DNA of 64,000 bases from Hygrocybe punicea (taxonomy: Eukaryota > Basidiomycota > Agaricomycetes > Agaricales > Hygrophoraceae). The stretch lies in assembly GCA_963556145.1 (NCBI GenBank), contig OY744461.1, positions 1,178,001-1,242,000 of the forward strand. The letters are read 5' to 3'. A program made the translations under genes and the position numbers. The notes below the pieces were generated by a model that saw only the letters and a program-made list of their open reading frames with translations, ran no database searches and had not been told where the DNA came from. The first letter of the stretch is position 1. Every line of letters starts with the position of its first letter. Below, piece after piece: positions 11,401-22,791 of this stretch.

Positions 11401-11451
11401 GGTCTGGGAGCTAGATCTCTTGAGACTGCGGCTAGAAGCAGGGTGATTCAT
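8441..11451 (-). CDS. Large P-loop ATPase-like protein of an uncharacterised Agaricomycete family
   Basis: Multi-exon minus-strand gene. The first exon begins at the ATG 11451 with MNHPASSRSLKRSSSQ and runs to about 11070. Later exons include YLGDADKVLLMAVDEIH (about 10690-10915), SFLNAVFTIAYRQVENLF (from about 10467) and CPILISMDEIHVLF, a Walker-B-like hhhhDE motif, near 10190. The C-terminal block 8441-9712 has LVRSHLRMLYS, PLVAEASAQIM, FIFFSDLGKLSPR, YQIDFVGLSAYR and LLPVQTGH. I know this block from large, uncharacterised Agaricomycete proteins, some of which have been compared with Crinkler or retrotransposon-hotspot ATPases (from memory; not certain). A Walker A motif was not located. 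Between about 9700 and 9715 the frame shifts by one without a clear intron, so the gene may be broken. The protein ends in a Gly-Arg/Gly-Lys tail encoded by a hexamer repeat. Confidence 0.6.
8459..8518. repeat. (CTTTCC/CTTCCC) hexamer microsatellite inside the coding end
   Basis: About nine hexamer units, CTTTCC then CTTCCC, encode the alternating Gly-Lys / Gly-Arg tail of the ATPase-like protein on the minus strand. The tail replaces the C-terminus and its length is likely to vary between strains. Confidence 0.85.
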
Positions 11452-12626
11452 GAGCAACAGTGGTTGACAAGTCACAAAAGTGCATTACAGTCACTTTATT
11501 AGCTATGTCAGGTCGGACCAGTAAGCTCCATTCCATGGCCATGGTGGACATCCTGGTCGCAACTACAACGATCTGGGTGGGAGTTGGAAAGGACGGGCGA
11601 AGTTGGTGGGAATCTTGTAAGGTCTCAAGGTAAGGACAAGTTTTCATATATATACATGTTCATAGCAACAATACATTGCAGTCACCAATATTATTATCTA
11701 GGAAACGACACAGCGAGCACGAACATTGCATCAGTGCATACCCTTCATCAGGCTCTCAGTTGTCCCCCCTCAACAGGCAACGGTTCCAAACACATTCTGA
11801 ATGCTGTGCACACGTCAATGGACGTGGTCCATGCATGTTCACGCTTTATTAATAACAAGCGAAAGGATCCGGTTTGTTCATCGCGAAAAGTCCGGTTGCG
11901 TCGGCAGAACCTCGAGAATCATAAACCAAGAACCATGCCCTCCGGACAATCTAGACGAACCTGTGAACATCAGAATGAGAAGTGACCCCTCAGAGAGGGA
12001 TACACAAGAAGAAACTGTGCAGCAGCGCCTCCGAGTCCCGCGTTGAGATTGGTGGATCCCTGGCAGCCGATGGATCCAGATGGGCACAACATCAAACCGT
12101 ATGTGTAAATGTCCCAGCACCCTGATGCGGGGTCATGACATCTTCTTCTACTTCCGGATAAAAATAAGACCGTATCCGTCTTGCAGCCGACCCATCAACG
12201 TATAAGGACCATCGGAATATCGAAGACGCTTATCGTCTCCATGTCAGACCTGATAAAGTTGGGCGGTAAAGCTGTGAGTTTCGAGAGACGCATGTTACAT
12301 ACAATGGGCAAATCAAGGTACCTCCTGTGGGTTTGTTTTGTGACACACGGATTCGCGAGCGTGGATTAATGTACCATATGCATGTCGTGATGGTGGATGA
12401 TGCCGAGGCAATGAAAATATTTGTACCCCGAGTAGTCCGTTGACGGAAATATTTATCCAAACGACAACAGAACCCTCCATTTTCAAGTTTCCACGTCGTA
12501 GAACTCGTTGCAGGAGTTTGCGGTACAAAGCACAACGTGAAGCAGGCCATGATAGTTGGCTGAACGAGAACTAGTGGCACGTGACTCAGACAGTATGGTC
12601 AGCGCTGAGACTACCTCAGAATCACA
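11452..12626. other. Unresolved region with candidate minus-strand exons
   Basis: Minus-strand fragments at about 12190-12230 (RYSDGPYTLMGRLQDGYGL) and 11968-12110 (CWDIYTYGLMLCPSGSIGC, then a stop) read like exons of one small Cys-containing protein. I could not join them to a start codon; the upstream frame 12313-12528 is unrecognised. It may be a real small gene or a relic. Confidence 0.3.
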
Positions 12627-14266
12627 ATGGCGAACAAGTTGAACATCGACGGCATCATGCTCTTTGAGCAGCCTTTTGCAAGAGTAGGTGTACTTTATTT
12701 CCTCTCATTTCAATAGGTCCATGTAATGACAACAATAATTTGGCACCTCCAAGGTTCCGTACGAGAATTATCGCAAAATCTTCCGTATCTCACAAAAGAA
12801 TATTGAGCGCGAGCTTGGCGCCATCCAATCTGCATCTAACGAAATTTCTAAACGAACTAAGGCTGGTAGCGGTCATATCGATTCACAAGAGGCAATCAAA
12901 GCTATCGAGGGCATGGTTGGGAGGATAGAGAATTTGAAGCGGAAGGTTCGTCAGAAGGAACGCCCTGTCTGCCGATAGAACACCCAAGCTACTAATCGTA
13001 TCAACTCTAGCTCTCAGATATACAAGACACATCCACTGTACCTACTCACAATGTCATGAAGGAACGACTACACCACCTCGCTGCGGTTGAGACCATGCAA
13101 GTCGTAAACGAGCCAGATTTCTGTCGATGGGCAGACACAAGGCTGGATCGTTGGCTGGTTGATTGGGCACTGAGAAAAGGGAAGGAGAAGACTGCGAAGA
13201 AAATCGCAAGTGAGAAGGCGATCGAGGTACGTTCCGTTTTCGTTTTGGGCTGGGCTCACCTCAGGTTTAGAATAGCAGCTTTTGTTGATTGTATTTTTTT
13301 TGACGGACAGAGTCTCGTGGATATCGACTTATTCATGGACATACGGCGGATCGAGGAGGCACTTGCACGACACAGTTGTGCTGAGGCATTAGCATGGTGT
13401 AACGAAAATAAGACTGCGCTGCGCAAAATTAAGGCGAGCAGCATTACTTGTACGTTACGGTTGACCGCCAGTTTGCCCATATCTCCACCACAGTGCACAC
13501 TCGAATTTGATCTTCGTCTTCAAGAATACATTGAATTAGCCCGAGCAAGAAAGACGTTGGAAGCCATTGCGTACTCCAAAAAGCATCTCATTTCTTGGCA
13601 GGACACGCATCTCTCACAGATCCAACAAGCCAGTACATTATTGGCCTTCCCACCAACCACATCTTGCGGTCCTTATAAGGTAGGTTGAGTATCTCCATTC
13701 CGCACTCGTCATCTCAACCCACTGATTGATCGTTCAAATCATTTTCACCCGTCAGCGTCTATATGATCCTTCACGATGGGCCACTCTCATTCGATCCTTC
13801 CGCCTCGCTATTTACAATCTGAACACGCTCCCCACGGAACCCCTCCTCCACCTCGCTCTATATGCAGGTCTTGCTTCACTAAAGCTTCCATCTTGTTACG
13901 ATCCTACTACAAAAAACGTGGACTGTCCTGTATGTGAAGGCGACCCAGGCTCGTCGTCAGGATTGGGACAGCTGGCAGAAGAGGTTCCGTTTAGCCACCA
14001 CGTGAATTCAACGATCGTCTGCAGGCTCAGCGGGAAAATTATGGATGAAGACAATATGCCCATGGTTTTCCCGGATGGGCACGTATATTCTAGAGAGGTT
14101 GGTAGTTTCTCCATTTCACTGCTAGCCTTCTTTTATAGAGATGGCTTACCCCGTTCCCTCGCAGGCTCTAGAAGAGATGGCTGCGAAGAATGATGGGAAG
14201 GTGACTTGTCCACGTACGAATACGACTTGGGACTTTGCTGCGTTGCGGAAAGTGTTCATCTCGTGA
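12627..14266 (+). CDS. fyv10: GID/CTLH E3 ligase subunit Fyv10/GID9 (MAEA homologue)
   Basis: Subunit of the GID/CTLH ubiquitin ligase that in yeast degrades gluconeogenic enzymes; it pairs with the RING-like subunit GID2. Seven exons: 12627-12683, 12754-12945, 13011-13226, 13311-13433, 13494-13679, 13756-14097 and 14165-14266. The start MANKLNIDGIMLFEQPF is followed by a coiled stretch, a LisH/CTLH part (DIRRIEEALARHSCAEALAW, LRLQEYIELARARK), a CRA part and the C-terminal degenerate RING (HVNSTIVCRLSGKIMDED, VYSREALEEMAAK, KVTCPRTNTTWD). The order and length fit the family. The intron after 13433 begins GCGAGC, so it looks like a GC-AG intron: it alone restores the conserved K-[SC]-TLEFDLRLQEY junction. 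Confidence 0.92.
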
Positions 14267-14596
14267 CAGCTACTCTAACTCGAATTTTCTGTCTCTTCTT
14301 CTACCTGTCATAATCGAGTACCGCTTCTGCCAGATTTTCCAATAGGAAACAAGACAAGAAATAATGAAGGGGTGGTAGGCCTAGCTTCAGACTAGTCACG
14401 TGGGTGGTATTTACCCTTAAGTAGGTTTCTTCCACCCAAAAGGCTATTCGTCCACATCGCGCAACTCCACGCGCTCCGGCATTGTGCTGCCCACGGCTCG
14501 ACAAACAGGTGTGGTGAACAACTTTTCACATGTTGAGGTGCGCGAAGTTTGTGAGGCTTGAGTTTGATTCCCAAATCTGCAGAGTACCTGCAGTCA
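14267..14596. other. Intergenic, no feature seen
   Basis: A 330-bp gap between the tandem Fyv10 and PAQR genes, holding the 3' end of one and presumably the promoter of the other. No RNA gene or repeat was seen. Confidence 0.4.
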
Positions 14597-15967
14597 ATGT
14601 CCAATTTGCTTCGTCAACGAGTCGCCCTCTCACATGTCGACATCTCAAACCTTCAGACAGGCGTCAAGAGTTCGTCACTCCCGGTGTCAAATGGCTCCCG
14701 CACGTTGACGTACTTCCAGATACCCGAATGGCAGAGAGATAATGAATACATTCTCATGGGCTACAGAAGGTGAGATCCACGGACCCAATCCTTTGTTCTG
14801 CTTCTTCAACTGTATCCAAACAGAGCAGAGAACAACTGGCGGTCATGCGCTGCTTCGGTGTTTGGCTGTGAGTAATATTTAAAATTTTCTCCGCGATGGT
14901 TGAGCCTATGTATCTAAATAGATTTGCATAACGAGACAAGTCAGTCAGACATCTTTTTTGTCATCGTGCCCTGGACAGCGGTCATTGACGCTATTCAGTC
15001 AACATTCACAGTCACCTTTGGGGAGCAGCCATTTTCCTATATTTTCTCGCCACATTTCATTCCACGTATATTTCCCGCTATGAAGACGTGACCTGGATGG
15101 ACACCGCTGTTTTCGCCATCTTCTTATCCTCCGCTGTGTTCTGCCTCATGTGTAGTGCCTTGTTTCATACTGCAAACTGTCATTCGGAAACTGTAAGGGA
15201 ATGACTTTCACCCTGTTTTTGACCCTCGAGTGACGGGTTTGATAGACATCGGCACGTTGTCATGCCTTTGACTATTCTGGGATTGTATGTACGTTACTCG
15301 ATCATTCAATTTTTACCCTTGTCAAATACCTTTTCTAATAATCGCTCGCAATAGTCCTCACAGTTGGATCATTTTACCCGTGCATTTACTACGGTTTTTT
15401 CTGCGAGCGATATTTGCAGATGCTGTACATTCTCGCCATTACGGTCGCTGGTTTTGGTCAGTTTTCGTTGCCAGAAATCGCGTTATATTTTGTTTCCTGA
15501 CTTGGGCGAACGCTGGTCAGGGTCCGCCTATGTTGTATTAAACCCAGAATACGCCAAACCCACGCATCGTGGGGCACGAACAACAGTTTTCATATTACTG
15601 GGCCTCTTTGCACTCGTCCCTGTTACACACCTCTCCATCACTTACGGACTCCGAAAAATGCTTGTGGGGATGGGTTTTAGGTGGCTCCTGGTGTCCGGAG
15701 CGCTCTACATCGTGGGTGCATTGATCTAGTATGTATAAATTTGATCGTTATGGATGTTCGACATATCTCTCCACTGCACTATATTCTGAAACTGATATAT
15801 TTCCCAGTGCAAACCGCATCCCAGAGCGATGGGCTCCTGGCGCTTTCGATTATTTTCTTGCTTCTCACCAAATATTTCATCTGCACGTTCTCCTGGCAGC
15901 GTTGGCCCACTATGTTTCGGTATTGGTAGCATTTGAATATCGGCATGGCGTTTCGCAAACCTGTTAG
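14597..15967 (+). CDS. PAQR family membrane protein (adiponectin receptor / haemolysin III, Izh-like)
   Basis: Seven-helix membrane protein of the PAQR family; yeast Izh relatives affect zinc and sterol homeostasis. Eight exons: 14597-14769, 14824-14867, 14932-14949, 14999-15192, 15246-15288, 15355-15456, 15521-15728 and 15808-15967. Family motifs in order: WQRDNEYILMGYR, YLHNETINIHSHLWGA, FHTANCHSE, CHAFDYSGI, GSFYPCIYYGF, YVVLNPEYAKPTHRGARTT, ALYIVGALIYANRIPERW and FDYFLASHQIFH. The conserved Asp (FDYSG) and the late HxxxH of the metal site are present. Hydrophobic segments fit seven helices. The 18-bp exon 3 is very short but is required to rebuild LHNET. The start codon was chosen as the first ATG of the open exon 1. 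Confidence 0.93.
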
Positions 15968-16464
15968 ACCATGGGGCTGTGATCCTCTCATATCTGATTA
16001 CTTGATGTATTTTTTGCGGATGATGACAATGTTCCTGACAGGAGTCGTGATCAGGGGGTTCCTCACTCACCGTGGATCAAGTTTTACCTGCTATCTGTTT
16101 ATCTTGGCCCGACTCAACGCCTTCCGTATGACAGGGATTCGCACATGTACATGTATGATATGAGCGCTCCGCGGTCATCACCATTCGTCTCCGCAATTAT
16201 GTCACCTTACCCCACTGGAAGATCATGTTCCCATCTCACGATTGGCGATAATTGTTGCCGTCAACTCTTTATGCCTACATAGCTATGTTGATTTCAGTAC
16301 GAGCTCAATACGAAAACTGATGGCTCACATCATATTAATGTTGTTTCCATGCAACAAGTCTAGGAGTAAGTGTAAAAAAAGCTTGCCCAATCTGATACAC
16401 CGCGGCACAATAGTAAAAAATAACGAAGTCCACGGCGGTACTGGGTTAAGGAAAAAGTCGACGT
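15968..16464. other. 3' flank of PAQR gene
   Basis: No gene recognised. The AT content rises towards the foldback element. Confidence 0.35.
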
Positions 16465-17053
16465 AGAGGCCTACACAGATGAGGATTTTTTGTGATCAAA
16501 TAATACGCAGATATTTCGAAATTGTGTTGTTATCTCACTTGTGAAAATATTGCAGAAAATAATATTATCTAAAAGTGGTATTCATACAGAAAATAAGTGC
16601 ATACAGAAATTACAATTATTTAGGCCTTTATTATTGTGAACATGTATTCAGAAAAGAGAAAACGATTCAAATATTTAGGATTTCTAGACCGATATCTATG
16701 GTGAGGGCAGAATTTTAGACTATTTGGTCTCCAGATAATCGGGACCTGGCTTGTGCCTGAATTATCTCGAGACCAATATCCTGAAGATCTGCCTGACAGT
16801 AAGATCCACAGATATCCAGCCAGACATCCTAAATATTTGGGTTATTTCTTTTTCCTGAATACATGTACACAATAATGAAAACAATGAAGGCCTAAATAAT
16901 TGTATTTTCTGTATGCACTATTTTTCGTATGAATACCGCATTTAGATAACATTATTTTCTACAATATTTTCACAAGCGAGATAACAATGCAAATAGTTTC
17001 CTGGATATTTGCGTATTATTTGATCAAGAAAAATCCTCCTGTGCTGGCCTAGC
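16465..17053. mobile_element. Foldback/MITE-like palindromic element
   Basis: The two halves are imperfect reverse complements over nearly the whole 590 bp. The left end reads aggcctacacagatgagga and the right end, reversed, aggccagcacaggaggat. Shared blocks include tgatcaaataatacgca, tgtgaaaatattg, gaaaataat, caattatttaggcctt, caaatatttagga and ttggtctc. The centre lies near 16760. No coding sequence is present. The ends abut TAG/CTA, so a TA duplication is possible but not certain. Confidence 0.8.
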
Positions 17054-17760
17054 TATAGTAACAGAACCTGAATTGATCAATCATCATCATGATTGCGATA
17101 CGAAACTTGAAGGAAAATCAAGGTCCAGATCATTTAGGAGAGTGGAAACAAACATTTCCGAGTCGGTAATGGCCAGTCGAACACCGAGAACATCAGGCCA
17201 CTGAGGCCAGTCGAACACAGAACATCAAACTATGAAATGGGCAAAATGAGATAATATTATATATAAATTAGCCGGCTGCATCGAGACTCGGAGGGTGCAG
17301 GCAGTTGCACACATAATGGTCTAGTATTGACACCCCAAAACCACACTGGCATGCTCCGACCAAACGTCTTCCTAATGAATGGAGGAAACAGCCTGCAAAC
17401 GCGTGTTGTTCTGCATCCAGACAACCCGCTGCCTGGAAGAGCATCATGCACCGCCGTCGCGGTTCGGAAATTGAAGACACAATTTTGTGATGTCGGTGCC
17501 GGGATGTTCAGTTATTGAAATTTCAACTTTTATCAAGATCTAATGATATTTGTAGATCATGATAGATGCATGATCCCGAGTTATTGTAACGTTGGAGGTA
17601 AGTACGCCACGGCGGCTGTCCGTCTTCAGGTTCAGATTTCCTCATTTGCCGCTCCTAGACTCTGCGCCGCCACGGTATAAAGTGGAATGCGGAATCTCTT
17701 CATTACTGTCGTAATTTTCCCTCCTCCAAACCCACTTTCCTCGTACCCTAGAGAACGGAC
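17054..17760. other. Intergenic with a short tandem duplication
   Basis: Two near-identical copies of ccagtcgaacac(c)gagaacatca lie at about 17171-17196 and 17205-17226. A minus-strand frame at 17268-17480 is Cys-rich, but it has no family match and no splice partner. The last 150 bp should hold the P450 promoter. Confidence 0.4.
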
Positions 17761-19673
17761 ATGCCATACGCAACTGGTTTGCAGGCTGCCGCGAAAGCTT
17801 TCCTCTCTGCTGGTGTTGGTACCCAAATCGCTATTGCTATACTCGCTCTTGTTATCATCCTCCTTGCTTTACCATCTGGCCAAGAGGACAAGGATGACGC
17901 TCCTGTTACCCTCCCCGGATGTCCCATGTTTGCCATTTACCCTTTCTTTCGCCATCGCTTTGACTTTCTGAACCGAGGATTCCTTGAAACCGGACAATCC
18001 GTGTTCCAATTCAGTCTCCTCAGGGTTTGTCTAGACTTTGTTCGCAAAATACGCTGGTTGCTCAAATCACCCACTTTTAGAAGACAGTTGTAGTTGTCTC
18101 CGGAGAGTCCGCAAGAAGGATCTTTTTTACGACCAGAGGATTTGACCTGACGGAAGCTTTCAAAATGCTGTCGGGTGTTGTACGTCTTACCGACTAAACC
18201 TCCCACCCCGCGAAATCTAGAATCTAATCGCCTTCCTCTTCGCAGATTCCTATGATTCCAGGTTTCACTTCGGACCTGCAGAGCCGGAGGATCACTCTTA
18301 TTCATAAACGTTTAGCCTCTCTCCAAAGGAATGCCCCGTTGAGCGAGTGTAGGTTCCTCTGGCTTCTCAGGGACTTTAGGCGGCTCATAACCATAACCAG
18401 TAATCCCACAAATCCTGGAGGATTGTCAGAAAATCATGGAGGGCTGGGGAACGTCCGGAACGTTCGACCCGTTTGACAATGTTTATGAGGTTTCTTATTA
18501 TCATTATTTCCCCTGTACTGCGTTATTGACAGACCGTCTTCACAGCTCATGTTCCAATTGACTGTACGAAGTTTGTCCTGCTCAGAAATAGCAGATGATG
18601 TTGCCCTCGTTGTACGCCTCAAGAGATTATATGACAGACTCGAATGCGGCACAACGCCGGCTACGATCTTACTACCCTGGCTTCCAACACCAGCAATGGT
18701 CAGAAAGCTACTTGCCACGAAAGAAATTTACGATATTATTAGTCGGGCCATTGAGGCTCGAGAACAGAGTGGAGTCGCCCAAAACGATCCTCTTCAGATG
18801 CTGCTTGACATGGGAGACGAGAAGATGGACATAATTGGTGTACGCCTTTCACCGTCCCATCTTGATCGTCTGAAACAACTTCTTTTGACAGTTTATCATG
18901 GGCCTTATAGTTGCCGGCGCTAGATCGACGGGCACTTCTGGTTAGTATTAGCCGAGTCCAGACTCTTACTCGTGACTCAAACTTAGTGACATCAGCTTCG
19001 TGGTTGATGACTTTCCTTGGTGGGCACCCCGAGTGGTGTGCCAAAGTTACTGCCGAAGTCTCCGCTCTTCTCTCTGCCTACTCTTCATCAACAACATCCA
19101 AAGATTCTATTTCGACTTCTGCCAATCTTGCTTTAATCCCACTGGAAGCTTGGGAGGCAGAAACACCCATTCTTGATTCTGTTATTCGCGAAACGCTTCG
19201 CATTGCACAAGCTCATGCAGCCCTGCGGTTGAATATGGGCCCCGAAGTATACATAGATGGGAAAGTGATTCCTACTGGCGCATACGTCGTCTACCCATTT
19301 AGCGACGTCCATCTGGATCCCGATTTGTATCCCGATCCGTGGAAATTCGATCCTGAAAGAGTCGAACCGAAGACTACATTTGGATATGTTGGCTGGGGCG
19401 GCGGTACGTCGTGTGACGACGACTCACCTTTGCTGGTTTGTTGAATGCTTGACTGCAGGCAAGACTGTTTGCTTAGGCCAACGCCTCGCCAAAGTGGAAT
19501 TGAAGCTAGTCGCCGCCATGTTTCTCCTGAAATTCCGGTTTCGGATAGTTGACAAGTCGGGTGAGGTAGCTGACCCACTACCGCGACCCAATTGGAACGA
19601 TCTTTCCCTCTGCCGTCCCCTCAAGGGGTCTTGCTATCTCAATCACGAACGATTCGGATCTTTCTCTATATGA
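17761..19673 (+). CDS. Cytochrome P450
   Basis: Haem monooxygenase, membrane-anchored in the ER. Eight exons: 17761-18024, 18081-18179, 18246-18348, 18401-18480, 18546-18839, 18892-18940, 18987-19403 and 19459-19673. The N-terminal helix is IAIAILALVIILLAL (about residues 22-37). Then come a substrate-region block (TVVVVSGESARR), the I-helix (FIMGLIVAGARSTGTS), the ExxR motif (RETLR) and the haem-binding loop GWGGGKTVCLGQRLAK with its Cys ligand. The I-helix reads AGARST where many families have AG(A/G)xT, so the acid residue before Thr is replaced. Substrate and CYP family are unknown. It is not adjacent to other biosynthetic genes; the decarboxylase at 25.8 kb is separated from it by four conserved genes. 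Confidence 0.92.
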
Positions 19674-20029
19674 ACTACAGTGATAAACTGATTTCTTGGC
19701 TCGCCGGACAACCTTGTACAGTAGATTCTTGACTTGGCTTTTTACTGCCACTACGCTCATACTAATAATCTATTGTAACGGTTTGTGCCATCTGAATGTT
19801 GGTATACATACATTATCACGATGATATATTAGATGCTTGAATTCCATGCCATCCACCACCGTTCGAACACGATGAAGCGTCTGGACCAAGCGACAGCAAA
19901 TCAGCAACCACATTGCCGGTGAGATACGGGGTAATCCAGTATGGTTTGACACACGAACCTCGAGCTTGCGAACCGCAATAATCTTTTCCCTCGTGCAGTG
20001 TTCGGAGAGAACCACAAGTTGCGCAGCGA

Positions 20030-20710
20030 TTACTGGAATGTGAGTTTGTCCTTGGAATGGATCCCCCTGACACGCCCACCTTCACGGTCATGTCTACTTC
20101 TGTCATCGTCGTGTTTCACGTCCCGATCAAGTTCCACAGCTCGCATCCTTTCTTCCAACCTGCTATTCTGAATAAAAGCCTCCCTCCTTTGTCTCTCTCT
20201 TTGGGCGTATCTCGCCCGTTGCTCCCTCGTCGGTTCCCATTTGCTCTTCAATATCCGTCGGACAGCCTCGGGGCTGATCCGGAACTTTTCTGCCAGCACG
20301 GGAGTGCTGAACGTAATTTCGTCGAATTGGTGGAGCTGACGGAGGCCATCCATGGCCTCACGGGATAATTTACGAGGAGGAGACCAGCCGTGGGGGAAAG
20401 CTATTTTCATTTGTCTTCTGTGTGACGCAAATTCATGCGGTGTGGGTTGTGTTGGTGGGGCTCGACGGTGAAGTGGTGGGGTATTTGGCCGAGTACCGTT
20501 GACGGCTTCATTGTCCTCGCTCAGATCTGGTGGGTTGTCGTCGTCATCATCGAGAATGGATGGAGGCGCTGGGTGACCGGCTGTGCGCCAATCTCTTGAT
20601 TGCAATGCTGGTATACTGGAGTAAAGGCGCTTGGATGGATATCTGGAACGAGCACAAGCTGAGCTTTCAGCCAGAACAGTGCGAGAGAGTGTATGGAGTA
20701 GCCATATCAT
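20030..20710 (-). CDS. rrg9: Rrg9/neugrin family mitochondrial protein
   Basis: Required for respiratory growth in yeast and implicated in mitochondrial genome maintenance or RNA function. This 226-aa single-exon frame starts with a presequence-like stretch rich in Arg and Ser (MIWLLHTLSRTV...YPSKRLYSS). After an acidic linker comes the family core: GWSPPRKLSREAMDGLRQLH, FSTPVLAEKFRISPEAVRRI and LKSKWEPTREQ. The C-terminus is charged. It lies head-to-head with the coactosin gene, 175 bp between start codons. Confidence 0.88.
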   Translation of the reverse strand: MIWLLHTLSRTVLAESSACARSRYPSKRLYSSIPALQSRDWRTAGHPAPPSILDDDDDNPPDLSEDNEAVNGTRPNTPPLHRRAPPTQPTPHEFASHRRQMKIAFPHGWSPPRKLSREAMDGLRQLHQFDEITFSTPVLAEKFRISPEAVRRILKSKWEPTREQRARYAQRERQRREAFIQNSRLEERMRAVELDRDVKHDDDRSRHDREGGRVRGIHSKDKLTFQ

Positions 20711-20885
20711 TGCTGATAATATTGTTGGCGTGCAACTTCAAAGAAAGGTTTGAGCTCCGCGAATTTGGCTGATCGGCAAAAGCCGATCTCCTGCCAGCAG
20801 TGAGCTAGAAATTTCTGCTCTATCTCGAAATTTCAGTGTTCGCCTTTTGTTTTATATTTTCGACCATTCTCTCGGCTGGTATACA

Positions 20886-21674
20886 ATGGCGGACCTTTCT
20901 GATTCCCAGATTAACGAAGGTCAGCCATTAGCTGCGACCCAAGTCTACCATCATCATTGACAGGACAACCATCATTCAGCTTACTTGGACGTTCGTTCCG
21001 ACAAATCTGAGACGAATTGGTTATTATTGGATTATCAGGTCTGGATCATTGTTTTATCAGCATGCGTAACTTGTCACGACATACCCAGATCATTCTTTTG
21101 TTGCATGTCTATAGTCTGAGAGTTCCGACAAGCTCCAATTAACCCAGACAGGGACAGGAGGGCTCGCCGAGCTTCGCGAAGCCCTCAGTGACTCCAAGGG
21201 TTCTTACGCATACGCCCGCGTAAGCTATTCAAACGACAAGCAATCCACACGCGAAAAGTTCATCCTTGTGGTTTGGATCGGACCTGGCTGCAAGATTATG
21301 CGGAAAGCCAAGGTCAGTTCTCCGTTTTCAGTGACGGCATCTTCATTCCAATTTTTTTTTATCCGAGAGGAATGACGTACCAGCGGCCCTTCATAAAAAC
21401 GCAACATTGTCCTTGCAAAACAACTTCCTATTCTGATCCACTGTCTCGTCCTCTAGATTTCAGTGCATGCAGCAGACGTAAAAACGGTTCTGCGGGTCTA
21501 CTCCATCGAGGTGGCGGCGCGGGAGAGGGATGATTTAAACGAGGGACCCATTGTGGTGCGGTTGCGGAAGGTTCGGTTCCTAGAATTGCTCACAGCCCAA
21601 TTCATTGACTCGCATTATCACGGATCACGTTCATGTTTCATCAGGCAGGTGGAGCAAGTTACGATGGTGTTTGA
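20886..21674 (+). CDS. Coactosin-like ADF-H domain protein
   Basis: Small actin-binding protein of the ADF/cofilin-homology fold. Five exons: 20886-20919, 20980-21038, 21115-21312, 21457-21570 and 21645-21674. The product of about 144 aa reads MADLSDSQINE, AYLDVRSDKSETNWLLLDY, LAELREALSDSKGSYAYARV, EKFILVVWIGPGC, ISVHAADVKTVLRVYSIEV and ends AGGASYDGV. This fits full-length coactosin and differs from cofilin. All splice junctions keep frame. The divergent upstream gene is Rrg9. Confidence 0.92.
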
Positions 21675-21877
21675 ATGTACCCAAAAAGACTTCTTTCTCT
21701 GGGCCTTTGTAAGCTTGTATCATATGAACACCCTCTTCTTCCTTGGAATATACCGTAAGACTATTTGTTTAGGATTTCGGACCCGTGAAAAACCATCAGG
21801 GAACATAGCAAAAATAGAAGACTTCCAGTACGCCACACGTAGTGAGGTGCCGCTGTCTAGGCCTTCCTTTCTGATGG

Positions 21878-22791
21878 CTAGTGGTTCCCAGCAGGCGGTA
21901 TGATAAGCCGTTCGAGACCGCCGATCCCGTCCTCATCCAGCCTCATGCCAACCCACTCCGACATCATATTTGCTCCCAAACTCTTCTGGTAGAAGTCGAT
22001 CGATGGTTGATTCCACTGACAGAGAATCAAGAAGCATCATGTGAAGTTCCTCGTGTGTGTCCAACAATTTATTTTACCTTGAGAACCGACCAGTCCATCC
22101 GTGCACAATTCTTGACAGAAAATATCACAAGACGAAGAGCTCAGCGAATGTCTCAAGCACATTATGTGAAAGGAAACTGTCTACCTTTTCACGTGCGATC
22201 TTGCCCAATTCAATGAAGAAGGCTTTTCCGACGCCTTTGGCCCGGTGTTCAGGTATCACATAAAGATCCTCCACCTTCAAGTGATTTACGTCAGGGGGTG
22301 AAGAAGGCGGTGTATCCCAGCCACGGAGGATAGCCTACACAAAATGATACGCACATATAAGCCTGGGCGCCCAGTCCAGGTGGAGAAATTGAAAAAATAC
22401 AAAGCGAGCCCTATAGCCTCCCCGGGAGTCTCGAGGGATCCACCGAAAGCAAGGAGAGCGTGTGCATACGGTGTTTCGAAGAGATATTGCCGTAACTTTT
22501 GTGATTGATCTTACGAAAAGTGACGAGATAATTCAAGCTAAAGGCTCACCAGTTCTGGAGTAGCCTTCACTGACTCTAGCTCTTCCTCGTATGTGGCCTG
22601 GAGTAAATCCTGGTGAGAATTTTGTTTGTGCGGTCAATGAGTCGGTCGCACAAGGCCAACGATCAAGTGCAAAATCGATTCCTTGAGAAATAATATTAAA
22701 AAATCTCAGGCCAACGGTCAATAAACCCCTGGCTAAATCATACCACATCCTCCCTCTGAGCCGGGCGCAGGAAAAAGGCAGAGCTCGACAT
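21878..22791 (-). CDS. GNAT acetyltransferase, diamine (spermidine/spermine) acetyltransferase type
   Basis: Acetyl-CoA-dependent N-acetyltransferase. Exons read MSSSAFFLRPAQREDV (from ATG 22791), DLLQATYEEELESVKATPEL, LFETPYAHALLAFGG...GLALYFFNFSTWTGRPGLY, VEDLYVIPEHRAKGVGKAFF (motif A, acetyl-CoA loop R-x2-G-x-G), CARMDWSVLK and WNQPSIDFYQKSLGA. The NFSTWTGRPGLYVEDLYV block is the hallmark of the SSAT group, so a polyamine or similar amine substrate is likely (inference). Five short introns interrupt the gene. It is head-to-head with NAC-beta, 140 bp between start codons. Confidence 0.9.

Noticed and set aside
17268..17480. Cys-rich minus-strand frame resembling a small secreted protein
   Set aside because: No signal peptide, no splice partner, and the Cys spacing fits no family such as CFEM or hydrophobin.
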